Origin: Oscillatoriales cyanobacterium
Lineage (GTDB): Bacteria > Cyanobacteriota > Cyanobacteriia > Cyanobacteriales > Microcoleaceae
Direction: 5' to 3'
NCBI GenBank assembly: GCA_004293365.1
Contig: RDYN01000045.1
Coordinates: forward strand, 62,001 to 126,000
Length of the DNA stretch: 64,000 nt
Under the pieces are notes generated by a model, which saw nothing but the letters and a program-made list of their open reading frames with translations, was not told the origin of the DNA and searched no databases. Position numbers and translations under genes: made by a program. Below, piece after piece: positions 25,976-35,032 of this stretch; position 1 is the stretch's first letter, and the number at the start of each line of letters is the position of its first letter.

Positions 25976-28105
25976 ATGGGAAATTACAACAGCACACCGA
26001 TGAAATCGAGTCAAGTTTTACAAAAATACAAAGAAGGCAGGCGAGATTTTAAGCGCGTGAGCCTGCGGGGACAGTCGTTTGTCCAGCAAGATTTGTCGGG
26101 AGCGGACTTCAGCCAGGCCGATATCCGAGGAGCGAACTTCAGCCACGCCACTCTGACGGGGACGAACTTCGCGGGAGCTACGGCGGGACTACAACGGCGC
26201 TGGGTGGCGCTACAGTGGCTGCTAGCATTGCTGATGTTGGGTTTGTCAGGAATACTGGCGTTCTTTCCAGGGTTGTTGGCAGCGGCTACGATCGAGTCTG
26301 TTCAGAGCCTGCCACAAAAACTGGTAGTAGAAATTGTTCTAGCGATATTCCTAATTACTATATTTGTTGCGATTGTCCGTCAGGGATTTACCATTCAGGC
26401 AGTTATTTCTATCTCCGTCGCCGTTGCTGTCGCATTCGTCATCGCCGTCGCCGTCTTCGTCGCTGGAGTCATAACCCTCGTCGCCGGAGCCGTCACCGGA
26501 GTCTTCGTCGGAGCCGTCGCCGAAGTCTTCACCGGAGTCGTCATCGGAGTCTTCGTCGGAGCCATCGTCGCATCCATCACCGTCGCCATCGCCGCAGCCG
26601 TCGTCGTCGCCGTCGCCATCGCCGTCACCGTCGCCGTCGCCGTCGTCGGAGGCGGAGCCGTCGTCGTTGTCATCGCCGTCGTCGTCTTCGTCGATGGAGG
26701 CGGAGCCCTCGTCATCGTCATCGCCGCAGCCGTGATCCTTCTCAGCCTCTACGTGGCATCGCGAGCCATGAAAGGGGACGAAAAATTTGCCATTGTGGGC
26801 CTGTTTGCCATCGCCTTTGGTTCCCTCGGCGGCACTTGCTTCTACTCCGCTACCCTCACTGATGCTAACTTCACCGCTGCTACACTCAAAAACTGTAACT
26901 TCCGCGATGCCACTCTCACCCGCACTTGCTGGAAACATACTAAAAAACTCGATCGCGCTCGTCACGGCAACACCCTCCTGGCACAATCTGCGGTGCGCGA
27001 ACTCCTCGTCACCAGTAATGGCTACCAGAAATCCTACGAAGGAGCAAACCTCAACGGTGCAAACTTAACGGGAGCCAACCTAGAAGGCGCGAACCTCAAA
27101 CGCGCCGACTTAAGCCAAGCAACATTACACGGAGCCAACCTAAAAAATGCCAACCTCACTGAAACCCTCGCCATCGGTACGGATTTTACCGCCGCCTACC
27201 TGACAGGTGCGTGCCTGGAAGCCTGGAATATCGACAGCAACCCACAACTAGCGGGTGTCGATTGTCAGTACGTCTTTTTCCTAGAAACAGAAAATGATAA
27301 AGGCAGCCGCGAACGTCTTCCCCACGACCCCGATCGGGTTTTCCAGCCGGGTGATTTTGAAAAGCTCTACACAGAGATGATGAATGTGGTGCAGATTCTA
27401 TTGCGGCATGGCCTCGAGCCCGAAGCGTTTCAGAAAGCATGGCAACAACTGATGGCGGAGTATCCCGAAGCAACATTGCAGGCGACCGAACGCAAAGGCG
27501 AGGACTTATTAGTTACGCTAGAAGTGCCGGAAAATGCCGACAAAAGCCAAGTCGAACGCTGGTTTGTGGAGGCGCATGAAGCCAAATTAAAAGAACAAAA
27601 GCTAGCCGGAATTTTGGAAGGCCAACAGAGCCACGCGCAAGATTTAAAAGAGCTTCTTCTTCAAAAATTATCCCATCCCAATACCATTCACATTAAAAAT
27701 ATCAGTCAAACTATGAACAACAACACAGACAATAACTGCCAAGGAGATACCTACAATCAAAGTGGCAAAATAGGAGTCGGACACATGAGCGGGGGAGAAA
27801 TCCAAAGCGGCGCGAAAGTAGCTGGCGAGTTGCACGAAACCCAACCCAAAACCCTCGCCGAATCAGCCGTCGAAATCCAACAATTGCTGCAAATTATCGA
27901 TCGCTCCTATCCCCCCGACATCCCACTAAAGACACAAGAAATTATCGACGTAGCGGTGAAGGAAATTGATAAAGATCCGCAACTTAAAGAACGAGTCGTC
28001 GGCGCGTTAAAATCGGGAGGCATCGAAGCGCTCAAGGAATTGATGGATAATCCCTACGTGAATATTTTGGTGGCAGCTTATCAAGGATGGCAGCATCCAG
28101 AGTAG
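25976..28105 (+). CDS. Pentapeptide-repeat protein with Val/Ala-rich membrane region
   Basis: 709 residues. Two short pentapeptide blocks (about 45-65 and 345-395) surround a long hydrophobic part (about 75-280) made almost only of Val, Ala, Ile and Gly, encoded by GCCGTC-like hexamers at 26410-26740. A soluble C-terminal third has coiled-coil segments, a glycine-rich GDTYNQSGKIGVGHMSGGEI stretch and a final helical module, recalled as common in cyanobacterial signalling proteins. ATG at 25976 is preceded by GAGAGGG. Function unknown; a membrane scaffold or sensor is possible. Confidence 0.85.
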   Translation: MGNYNSTPMKSSQVLQKYKEGRRDFKRVSLRGQSFVQQDLSGADFSQADIRGANFSHATLTGTNFAGATAGLQRRWVALQWLLALLMLGLSGILAFFPGLLAAATIESVQSLPQKLVVEIVLAIFLITIFVAIVRQGFTIQAVISISVAVAVAFVIAVAVFVAGVITLVAGAVTGVFVGAVAEVFTGVVIGVFVGAIVASITVAIAAAVVVAVAIAVTVAVAVVGGGAVVVVIAVVVFVDGGGALVIVIAAAVILLSLYVASRAMKGDEKFAIVGLFAIAFGSLGGTCFYSATLTDANFTAATLKNCNFRDATLTRTCWKHTKKLDRARHGNTLLAQSAVRELLVTSNGYQKSYEGANLNGANLTGANLEGANLKRADLSQATLHGANLKNANLTETLAIGTDFTAAYLTGACLEAWNIDSNPQLAGVDCQYVFFLETENDKGSRERLPHDPDRVFQPGDFEKLYTEMMNVVQILLRHGLEPEAFQKAWQQLMAEYPEATLQATERKGEDLLVTLEVPENADKSQVERWFVEAHEAKLKEQKLAGILEGQQSHAQDLKELLLQKLSHPNTIHIKNISQTMNNNTDNNCQGDTYNQSGKIGVGHMSGGEIQSGAKVAGELHETQPKTLAESAVEIQQLLQIIDRSYPPDIPLKTQEIIDVAVKEIDKDPQLKERVVGALKSGGIEALKELMDNPYVNILVAAYQGWQHPE

Positions 28106-28203
28106 GAATTGCGTAGAGTTGAGTAGTTGGAAAACACGCCCTAGGATGCTTGTCTGTACAATTTCACTTTCAACATGACTTACGTATATGTATAGCTAGA
28201 ATG

Positions 28204-28274
28204 AGGACACAACATTGCTGTGTCCCAACTCCAAAATAAATCTATCGCCTCACGCGATTAATTTCGACAGCACA
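28204..28274. repeat. Direct repeat copy 2
   Basis: Counterpart of 25729-25799 in the same orientation. Its right half is the authentic 3' end of the FMN reductase gene; its left half is an AGGACAC/GTGTCC hairpin just after that gene's stop. Confidence 0.8.
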
Positions 28275-28831
28275 TTAGACAACTTAGCGCCGAGATTCTC
28301 CACAGACTCCTGCTGTTTGGGATCTTTCATCGTACCGTCAGCATTAAATGCTTCAAAAGCTTTGGGAATTGCTTTCTGATCCGGGAGCACGAACACGTTA
28401 ATATTACCCAAGATCGATCGCAAATGCACCAATCCCCGCAAACCGCCCAATCCGCCGGGGGAAGCGCTCATAATTACCGCTACTTTGTCAGTAAATGCCA
28501 CCAATCCCGGTTCGCCCGCTGCTGGGCGCGATACCCAGTCGATCGCATTTTTCAACACAGGCGTAACCGAACTGTTATACTCGGGAGAAGCTATCAAAAA
28601 CCCGTCATGAGCTACCATCAATTCCTTCAACTTCCGGGCATTTTCTGGCATTCCCTCTCTGGCTTCCAAATCTTCATCAAATAGCGGCATCGGCAAATCC
28701 CGCAAATCTACATAAGTAACTTCTGCACCCGCCGCCATAGCCCCAACCGCCGCAACTTTTACCAGCAGTTTGTTGTAGGATGCTTCCCTGGTACTTCCGG
28801 CAAATGCCAGTATTTTTGGTCTGTTTGTCAT
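28250..28831 (-). CDS. NADPH-dependent FMN reductase-like protein
   Basis: 193 residues, flavodoxin-like fold. FAGSTREASYNKLL is the FMN phosphate loop and ASPEYNSSVTPVLKNAIDW the flavin-ring segment; SASPGGLGGLRG follows. The family includes quinone, chromate and azo reductases, using NADPH and FMN. ATG at 28831 replaces a longer frame that begins in intergenic DNA. It sits 37 bp after the ChaN-like gene on the same strand, so both may be one transcript. Confidence 0.9.
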   Translation of the reverse strand: MTNRPKILAFAGSTREASYNKLLVKVAAVGAMAAGAEVTYVDLRDLPMPLFDEDLEAREGMPENARKLKELMVAHDGFLIASPEYNSSVTPVLKNAIDWVSRPAAGEPGLVAFTDKVAVIMSASPGGLGGLRGLVHLRSILGNINVFVLPDQKAIPKAFEAFNADGTMKDPKQQESVENLGAKLSNVLSKLIA

Positions 28832-28868
28832 GGACTTTTCCTGATAATTGCTTGCGAGTAAAATTGTA

Positions 28869-29750
28869 CTATTCCGAGTGCTGCCAAACAAAGTCAGCCA
28901 TGGGTTTGTCTGCTGACAAAGGACTATCTGTGCGCGAATTGAATAAAACCGATCGCATTTTTACATTTCCGACTCCCAAACGCCTCTCGACGCGGCTGGG
29001 AATGCCGTAACCGTAAATAATATGCCCTTTCCCCGCCAACACTACAACTTGATAGTCGGGGTTGGCTTTGACAAATTGGGCTATGCTTTCCGCCATAGTT
29101 TCATCCCACAAAACTTGGGCTTGCAAAAATCTTTCAAAGGCGGTACTATTTCCCTGGGCTGCCTTTTGGTGCTGTTGGAAAACTTCGAGCAGCATTTGCC
29201 GGTATTCGGCGTTGTCGGTACGAATTTCCGAAATTGGCGGAATATATTTTTTGTCCTCTGCTGTGAGGCTTTCTAAGCCTTGAGAGGCAACTTTTCTCGT
29301 GACTTCGGACGGTGTATTTAAGGCGAGGACTGGCAATTTGTTTTCTTTGGCAAACCGCAAAAATGGGGCGTAATATTCCCAGGGAAAGCGCCACCTGCGA
29401 TCGTACTCTGTTTGCTCGACTAATTGCTCTTCTGTCAGTTTACCACCTAAGTAGTTGTCGATCGCACTTTGAAACGGACGCTGAAACATCTCCATCGCGA
29501 TCGCAATTTTACGATTTTGCCGCTGCATTTCTCGAACAATCTTTAGTTGAGCTTGGTGGTCGGCAACGCTATCGTGGGTTTCACCCAGATACACGACTTT
29601 CGCCTTCACCAACTGTTGCAGAATCTCTTGGTTGGTGTAAGTCTGCTGCGGTTGAGACTTCGCCATCGGTTCCGCTGTCACGACACTGCTACACAGCAGA
29701 AAAATGCTCAGCGATAAGGCGCACAGTTTGATGAGTTTGGTTGTTTTCAT
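28869..29750 (-). CDS. ChaN-like exported protein
   Basis: 293 residues. An N-terminal signal peptide (KLCALSLSIFLLCSSVVTAEP) leads to the ChaN domain: VVYLGETHDSVADHQ, AIAMEMFQRPFQ, LALNTPSEVTRKVA and VVVLAGKGHIIYGYGIP. ChaN-family proteins have been linked to haem/iron binding and belong to the TIKI/EreA-like fold. ATG at 29750 is the start. Likely cotranscribed with the FMN reductase; a redox/iron link is an inference. Confidence 0.88.
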   Translation of the reverse strand: MKTTKLIKLCALSLSIFLLCSSVVTAEPMAKSQPQQTYTNQEILQQLVKAKVVYLGETHDSVADHQAQLKIVREMQRQNRKIAIAMEMFQRPFQSAIDNYLGGKLTEEQLVEQTEYDRRWRFPWEYYAPFLRFAKENKLPVLALNTPSEVTRKVASQGLESLTAEDKKYIPPISEIRTDNAEYRQMLLEVFQQHQKAAQGNSTAFERFLQAQVLWDETMAESIAQFVKANPDYQVVVLAGKGHIIYGYGIPSRVERRLGVGNVKMRSVLFNSRTDSPLSADKPMADFVWQHSE

Positions 29751-30412
29751 ACAGATATTATGCCTGTTTCTCGCAGCAGCAGCCATAGCCAAACTCTACT
29801 ATTTTAGCTGAGCATCCAGAAAGCTCGATGCTTTATTTAACTTCATAATTCATCGTCAATATCTCTACCCATAGAGGATTGTCTTCCCTCTTCCGTCTTC
29901 CTGATGACTGATGACTTATAACTAATGACGTTCGCTCTTCGGGGACAGCGCTAATGACTAATGACTAATGACTAATGACTTCTTGCGACCTTTGTAAAGT
30001 TTAGTTGCAGGTACTTGCGCTTCCAGAAGAAGGTGGTAGATTAATAATATGAAGCAAACAAAAAGCTTCTTCTGACAGATACCATATCCAGATACCGCAG
30101 CGAAGTTCACAATAGAATCTAAGGAGTAAAACGCTGTTTAATCTCACATCTGTCCTCTCAAAAACCAATAGCAGCACCCACCAACAAAGCTGATACTTCC
30201 CCAACTAATAAGAGGGGAGCAATGCAAGTGAATCTGAGGATTTATTGCAACTCCGCATCGAAGTTTAAAAAAGAGGAAATCACTCGGTACCTAGGGCTGG
30301 GTGCTGTTGTTGTTAACAGTAATTTAGGGCGGTTGAGGGTGTTTTGGGAGGTGGAGGCAGAGCCTCTAGACAGGCATTACCAGGCACAGCCTGGTAACTA
30401 GAAACAGCAAAA
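29751..30412. other. Long intergenic region with simple repeats
   Basis: 662 bp without a convincing gene. 29905-29985 carries GACTAATGACTAATGACTA simple repeats. 30349-30405 is a double-hairpin repeat (GGAGGCAGAGCCTC, then ACCAGGCACAGCCTGGT). One open frame at about 30001-30204 on the minus strand is rich in Trp, Leu and Cys with no start signal and is not accepted. Confidence 0.6.
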
Positions 30413-30775
30413 TTACTGAAAAATTGTCTCGTCTTCCTTTCGCCACGCCGGATCGACGATACAAATAAATATTAGCGGTTCTGTGCCGCAGTTGTAAATA
30501 AACTGCTTGGCGTTTGGCGGAATGTAAACTGCATCTCCGACTTCCACGAATTGAGTTTCGCTGTCGATGTGCATTTCCCCAACGCCGCTGATAATGTAGT
30601 AAACTTCAGAAGTTGTCAGGCAGTGCAGCGCCGAAGTTTGTCCCGGTGGCAAAGCGGCATGGGCTAAACTGTAACGCAAATCGACAGCTTGTTTGTCTGG
30701 ATGCAGCAATTCTCGCAGTAGACTACCGTCACCCGCGATAAACTCGTCGCAGCCGTTTAGCTTTTGAACTAGCAT
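30413..30775 (-). CDS. Cupin-domain protein
   Basis: 120 residues, a single small beta-barrel. The cupin motif 1 region (LHCLTTSEVYYIISGVGEMH) and motif 2 region (GDAVYIPPNAKQFIYN) are present, though one usual metal His is replaced. It may bind a metal or small ligand; role unknown. Confidence 0.85.
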   Translation of the reverse strand: MLVQKLNGCDEFIAGDGSLLRELLHPDKQAVDLRYSLAHAALPPGQTSALHCLTTSEVYYIISGVGEMHIDSETQFVEVGDAVYIPPNAKQFIYNCGTEPLIFICIVDPAWRKEDETIFQ

Positions 30776-30870
30776 TCTTTATACACTCCTGAAAATCTCT
30801 TTACCACAACTTAAGTTTAATTCAAAGAGCCAGAAATGTTAAGAAATATGTCAAGGATCGGCCGGATTTT

Positions 30871-31146
30871 TTAACCGTAAGTTCCCGAGTGCGATCGATA
30901 ATCAGGACAGTCGATCGCATCTTCAGATAAAGCTATTGTAGGCCGAACGGGACACTTCAGGTGGTAGTCGCCCGTGAAAAACACGCAGTTAGCACAAGGA
31001 ATTTGGTGCATCCGCTGAGCTCTGTGCACTGAATCGCCGACAGTACGCCCGATACTCGAACACACCAACAAAACTAAACCCCAGGCGCAGACAAAACACA
31101 CGGGCACCAAAACAGGCTGTATTGTCTTCAGCAAAAAGTAAAGCAT
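30871..31146 (-). CDS. Small membrane protein with Cys-rich C-terminal part
   Basis: 91 residues: one strong membrane helix (about 8-32), then IPCANCVFFTGDYHLKC and DAIDCPDY, a four-cysteine pattern recalled from cyanobacterial proteins of unknown function. The cysteines could hold a metal. It lies divergent from the peroxiredoxin. Confidence 0.7.
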   Translation of the reverse strand: MLYFLLKTIQPVLVPVCFVCAWGLVLLVCSSIGRTVGDSVHRAQRMHQIPCANCVFFTGDYHLKCPVRPTIALSEDAIDCPDYRSHSGTYG

Positions 31147-31305
31147 AGCAACAAAATTTAGGGTAAAACTCGCACATACATTACAGTAATGGAATTGGCG
31201 GGCGATCGACCAAAAAGTTTAGAATCATTTACAGCGCGATCGAGAAACCCGGCAATTATGGGATGATAGAGAACCGTCGTTAAATAAAATTAGAGGAAAC
31301 CAGTT

Positions 31306-31944
31306 ATGTCACTGCGATTAGGCGATACAGTTCCCAACTTTACCCAAGCCTCGTCCGAAGGAGAAATCAACTTCTACGACTGGGCAGGCGATAGCTGGGT
31401 CGTATTGTTTTCCCACCCAAAAGACTATACTCCAGTGTGCACCACCGAACTCGGTGCAGTGGCCCGTCTCAAGTCTGAATTTGACAAGCGGGGCGTCAAA
31501 ACCATAGCCCTCAGCGTCGATGATGTGGATTCTCACATGGGCTGGATTAAAGATATTGAGGAAACTCAAAATGTCACGCTCAATTATCCGATTTTAGCAG
31601 ATGGCGATCGTAAAGTCTCCGACATTTACGACATGATTCACCCCAACTCGCTGAACAACTTAACAATCCGCACGGTTTTTGTAATTGATCCGGACAAGAA
31701 ACTGCGTTTGAGCATTACTTATCCTGCGAGCACCGGTCGGAATTTTAATGAAATTTTGCGGGTAATTGATTCGCTGCAACTTACGGACAAATACAGCGTT
31801 GCGACTCCAGTTGATTGGAAAGACGGCGACGATTGCGTCATCGTACCTTCGATTACCGACCCCGCAGAGTTGGCCGAGAAATTTCCTAAAGGCTACACAC
31901 CAGTTAAGCCTTATTTGCGGATGACTCCTCAGCCGAATAAATAG
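31306..31944 (+). CDS. 1-Cys peroxiredoxin (Prx6 type)
   Basis: 212 residues. Reduces hydrogen and alkyl peroxides. The peroxidatic Cys45 lies in DYTPVCTTELG, with Thr and the later Arg of the active site; the long C-terminal domain (PVDWKDGDDCVIVPSI) marks the Prx6/1-Cys class. AGAGGAAAC before the ATG fits a good ribosome-binding site. The family and start are clear. Confidence 0.95.
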   Translation: MSLRLGDTVPNFTQASSEGEINFYDWAGDSWVVLFSHPKDYTPVCTTELGAVARLKSEFDKRGVKTIALSVDDVDSHMGWIKDIEETQNVTLNYPILADGDRKVSDIYDMIHPNSLNNLTIRTVFVIDPDKKLRLSITYPASTGRNFNEILRVIDSLQLTDKYSVATPVDWKDGDDCVIVPSITDPAELAEKFPKGYTPVKPYLRMTPQPNK

Positions 31945-31976
31945 ATTTAACATTCCTGGACGCAGAACCGCCATTA

Positions 31977-32094
31977 TGTAGGGTGCGCACTGCGCACCTT
32001 ACCTCTATAATTCGCGCGTCAAACAAGTTTGGAGTCAGGACTTGAGTCGTTAATCCTGATTTCTGAGGACTCAAGTCCTCACTACAAACAAAGA
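31977..32094. repeat. Two adjacent repeat-family copies
   Basis: 31977-32003 is a GTAGGGTGCGCACTGCGCAC copy. 32028-32094 is a diverged GTAGTGAGGACT palindrome with left arm GGAGTCAGGACTTGAGTC and right arm GAGGACTCAAGTCCTCACTA. Both lie between peroxiredoxin and Uma2 genes. Confidence 0.85.
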
Positions 32095-32140
32095 AATTGT
32101 GCAATCTTGTCTGAACAATTTAGAGTGGAGGAAAGGCAAA

Positions 32141-32722
32141 ATGCTGTCATCAACCATCGTATTGCGAATACCGCCAAAATTGCAAATGACAGACGACGAG
32201 TTTTTCGAGTTCTGTCAAATCAATCGGGATTTACGCATTGAACGCAACAAATCGGGAGAACTGCTAATTATGCCCCCTACTGGCGGAACAACAGGAAATC
32301 GCAGCGGTAGCGTCTTTGGAGAGTTGTATATTTGGTCTCGACAAGATGGAACCGGTATTTGTTTCGACTCCAGTACGGGATTTAAGCTTTCAATGGGTGA
32401 CAAGTCTCCAGATGCCTCATGGATTAAACTGGAACGATGGAACGCTTTATCACAAGAACAGCAAGATAAATTTGCCCCAATTTGCCCAGATTTTGTAGTA
32501 GAACTAAGGTCTGCTTCTGACAATCTCAAGCCCTTGCAAGAAAAAATGCAAGAATATATGAAAGAACCAGGAGTGCGGCTGGGTTGGTTAATAGACCGCA
32601 AAAATCGGAGAGTTTACATCTACCGTCCCGATTTACCAGAAGAATGTTTGGAGAATCCGGCGACAGTCAGCGGCGACCCAGTTTTGCCCGGATTTGTGCT
32701 AAACATGAGCAAAATTTGGTAA
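32141..32722 (+). CDS. Uma2-family putative endonuclease
   Basis: 193 residues. PF05685-type fold: MTDDEFFEFCQINRDLRIERN near the start, KSPDASWI with the first acidic residue, PDFVVELRS with the ExR/K-type residue, and LGWLIDRKNRRVYIYRP. These proteins are very abundant in cyanobacteria, resemble PD-(D/E)XK nucleases and have no settled function. GGAGGAAAGG just before ATG 32141 decides the start over an upstream ATG. Confidence 0.9.
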   Translation: MLSSTIVLRIPPKLQMTDDEFFEFCQINRDLRIERNKSGELLIMPPTGGTTGNRSGSVFGELYIWSRQDGTGICFDSSTGFKLSMGDKSPDASWIKLERWNALSQEQQDKFAPICPDFVVELRSASDNLKPLQEKMQEYMKEPGVRLGWLIDRKNRRVYIYRPDLPEECLENPATVSGDPVLPGFVLNMSKIW

Positions 32723-32784
32723 GCTGCTCGCAATCAATATCAAATTATTGTCATAATTATATAACATACAAATACTCAAAAAAT

Positions 32785-33759
32785 ATGGATATCAAAAACG
32801 GCTTTGTAGGCACAATCGGCAACACGCCACTAATTCGATTAAACAGCTTCAGCGATGAAACAGGCTGCGAAATTCTCGGCAAAGCAGAGTTTCTCAATCC
32901 CGGCGGTTCCGTCAAAGATAGGGCCGCCCTTTACATCATCAAAGACGCAGAAGAAAAAGGCTTGCTGAAGCCAGGGGGCACCGTTGTTGAAGGCACTGCG
33001 GGCAATACGGGCATCGGTTTAGCCCACATTTGCAACGCTAAAGGTTACAAATGTTTGATAGTAATTCCCGACACTCAATCTCAAGAAAAAATCGATGCTT
33101 TGAGAACCTTGGGCGCGGAAGTTCGGACAGTTCCCGCCGTCCCCTACAAAGACCCGAATAATTATGTCAAACTGTCGGGAAGATTGGCTGCCGAAATGAA
33201 AAATGCCGTTTGGGCAAATCAGTTTGACAATTTAGCCAACCGCCGCGCGCATTACGAGACAACGGGCCCGGAAATCTGGCAGCAAACCGATGGAAAAATT
33301 GATGCTTGGGTGGCTGCAACTGGTACGGGTGGAACTTTTGCGGGAGTGGCCATGTTTTTAAAAGAACAGAATCCTGCGATTAAAACGGTGCTGGCAGATC
33401 CGATGGGCAGCGGGCTTTACAGTTATTTCAAAACTGGGGAAATAAAGACACAAGGCAGTTCGATTACTGAGGGAATCGGTACGAGTCGCATCACTGGAAA
33501 TATGGAAAATGCCCCGGTAGATGATGCCTTGCAAATTGACGATGCTGAAGCCGTGCGGGTGGTTTACCAACTGTTGAGAAAAGATGGGTTATTTATGGGG
33601 GGTTCGGTGGGAATTAATGTGGGGGCTGCTGTGGCTTTGGCGAAGCAAATGGGGCCGGGACATAGGATTGTGACTGTTTTGTGCGATGGGGGGGCGCGGT
33701 ATCAGTCGAGGTTGTTCGATCGCGCGTGGTTGGCGGCAAAAAATCTATTTCCAGATTGA
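32785..33759 (+). CDS. cysK: Cysteine synthase A-type O-acetylserine sulfhydrylase
   Basis: 324 residues. Makes cysteine from O-acetylserine and sulfide using PLP. The PLP lysine is in NPGGSVKDRAAL, the substrate loop is EGTAGNTGIGLA (TAGNTG rather than TSGNTG), and the phosphate loop is ATGTGGTFAG; a C-terminal CDGGARYQSRLF follows. ATG at 32785 fits the usual MDIKNGFVGTIGNTPLIRL start; a longer frame covers intergenic DNA. Paralogue choice (cysK or cysM) rests on family resemblance. Confidence 0.9.
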   Translation: MDIKNGFVGTIGNTPLIRLNSFSDETGCEILGKAEFLNPGGSVKDRAALYIIKDAEEKGLLKPGGTVVEGTAGNTGIGLAHICNAKGYKCLIVIPDTQSQEKIDALRTLGAEVRTVPAVPYKDPNNYVKLSGRLAAEMKNAVWANQFDNLANRRAHYETTGPEIWQQTDGKIDAWVAATGTGGTFAGVAMFLKEQNPAIKTVLADPMGSGLYSYFKTGEIKTQGSSITEGIGTSRITGNMENAPVDDALQIDDAEAVRVVYQLLRKDGLFMGGSVGINVGAAVALAKQMGPGHRIVTVLCDGGARYQSRLFDRAWLAAKNLFPD

Positions 33760-34176
33760 TATCGTTGAGTGGCAAAGAAACCGGGTTTTTTGCAGGGTTT
33801 GTTGGTGCAACCGGAGTATTTTGGAAAAAAACCCGGTTTCTGGCGCGACATCAATACCAAAGAAACCGGGTTTTTTGCAGAGTTTGTTGGTGCAACCGAA
33901 GTATTTTGGAAAAAACCCGGTTTCTGCCTCGATGCGAATCGTTGAGTGGCAAAGAAACCGGGTTTTTGTCGGAGTTTGTTGGTAAGTGCGAAAGATTGTG
34001 CAAAAAAACCGGTTCCTGGCTGTTCGATTAGTTTGTAGTGCGGACTAAAGTCCGCAGAATTTTGCGGACTTTAGTCCGCACTACAAACCTTACATCATTA
34101 AAAAATTATGCTTAAAATAGATGTTATATGCTCGCACCTATTCCGATGATAAAAATATAGCATATATTTAGTAAAT
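33760..34176. repeat. AAACCGGGTTTTTT repeat cluster and one GTAGTGAGGACT-like copy
   Basis: 417 bp. From 33773 to 34010 there are three or four copies of a module with AAAGAAACCGGGTTTTTTGC, GAGTTTGTTGGTGCAACCG and AAAAAACCCGGTTTCTGGC, so each can form a hairpin. A related pair lies at 58510-58582. 34030-34089 is a palindrome with GTAGTGCGGACTAAAGTCCG and its complement. No gene. Confidence 0.85.
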
Positions 34177-34524
34177 TTGCAAGTAAAAAAAGTGGAAAAT
34201 TCAGAAATTTCTAAGCGAGTTCTGGTCTGTCAAAACCGCACTTGTCGCAAGCAAGGTTCGGCAAAGGTACTGGCTGCTTTTCAGAAATTGTCCGGTGCAG
34301 AAGTTGAAGTTGTGGCTAGCAGTTGTTTGGGACAGTGCGGTAACGGGCCGATGGTGTTGGTGCTACCAGAAGAGGTTTGGTATAGCGGTGTTTCTGCTGA
34401 AGAAGTTGCGGCAATTACCGATAGACATTTGCGGGGTGGAAAGCCGATAGAGGCGATGCTTTATCGTAAGTTTCACCGCCATTCTGTAGGGGCAGTACCC
34501 CCGAACCCGCCCGCCGGTGTTTAA
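34177..34524 (+). CDS. Thioredoxin-like (2Fe-2S) ferredoxin domain protein
   Basis: About 110-115 residues. CQNRTCRKQG and SSCLGQCGNGP give the four cysteines of a thioredoxin-fold 2Fe-2S ferredoxin, a form found alone in many cyanobacteria. The start is uncertain: TTG at 34177 or GTG at 34192, neither with a good ribosome-binding site. The final residues overlap by four bases the convergent HNH gene. Confidence 0.85.
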   Translation: MQVKKVENSEISKRVLVCQNRTCRKQGSAKVLAAFQKLSGAEVEVVASSCLGQCGNGPMVLVLPEEVWYSGVSAEEVAAITDRHLRGGKPIEAMLYRKFHRHSVGAVPPNPPAGV

Positions 34525-34802
34525 GCTTTTTTGCCGTGTACTTGAATGCGTTTGTCGGTTTTTTGCTTCTTCACCCACGACACAAATTTCTGGAGTTGGG
34601 GGTCATTTTTGAGCTTTTCTAGGGTGTTGAGCTCTTGGGCGAGGTGTTTGTTGTCGAATAGAGAGTGAATCTGGCGGTGACAAGCTGAACAAATGTCGAT
34701 CGTCTGGCTGGGATTTTCGTTTTTGCGCTTGGTGTTTTGTTTGGGGATGAGGTGGTGGGCGGTTAATGCTTCCATTTGTCGATCGCACAATTCGCACTGC
34801 AT
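34521..34802 (-). CDS. Small HNH endonuclease
   Basis: 93 residues. CELC and CSACH pair to bind a structural zinc, with HHLIPKQ and the HRQIHSLF helix forming the HNH nuclease site. Free-standing HNH proteins of this size are common in cyanobacteria; no intron or mobile element surrounds it. Role unknown. Confidence 0.88.
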   Translation of the reverse strand: MQCELCDRQMEALTAHHLIPKQNTKRKNENPSQTIDICSACHRQIHSLFDNKHLAQELNTLEKLKNDPQLQKFVSWVKKQKTDKRIQVHGKKA

Positions 34803-34885
34803 AATTTCCTCAATGCTGGTGGATGGGAGAATTGCTTCTTTTAATTTAGCGTCATTTATGGCGATCGGCCGCCTGGTTTGATCGT

Positions 34886-34933
34886 TTGGACTTTAGTCCG
34901 CATAAATCAGAGGACTGAAGTCCAAACGATCAA
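34886..34933. repeat. Palindromic GGACTTTAGTCC-family copy
   Basis: GATCGTTTGGACTTTAGTCC and its complement ending CCAAACGATC flank GCATAAATCAGA. A variant of the GTAGTGAGGACT family with different outer arms, upstream of the terminator of the cta operon. Confidence 0.8.
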
Positions 34934-34952
34934 ACTGTCGCACTTCCCAAAC

Positions 34953-34976
34953 AATAAAAAACCCCCAACCGGGGGT
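34953..34976 (-). terminator. Rho-independent terminator of the cta operon
   Basis: On the minus strand, ACCCCCGGTTGGGGGT followed by TTTTTATTG makes a six-base-pair GC stem and a U run. It lies about 60 bp downstream of ctaE, in the direction of transcription. Confidence 0.85.
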
Positions 34977-35032
34977 CTTAATTTCAGGTGGGACAGGCAT
35001 CTTGCCTGCCCACTAAGTAGAAAAGCCTACGC

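Noticed and set aside
26215-26862. Plus-strand Arg/His-rich open frame inside the pentapeptide gene
   Set aside because: Shifted frame of the same hexamer repeat, low complexity, no start signal.
26351-26986. Long minus-strand open frame of Asp/Gly/Ser residues opposite the pentapeptide gene
   Set aside because: It is the antisense reading of the GCCGTC hexamer region; the composition (D, G, S runs) is an artefact of the repeat and the plus-strand protein fits its family.
30001-30204. 67-codon minus-strand frame in the long intergenic region
   Set aside because: Odd composition, no ribosome-binding site, no recognised pattern.
34177-34802. HNH gene as part of a homing intron
   Set aside because: It is convergent with an intact ferredoxin-like gene and no intron or intein boundaries are visible.
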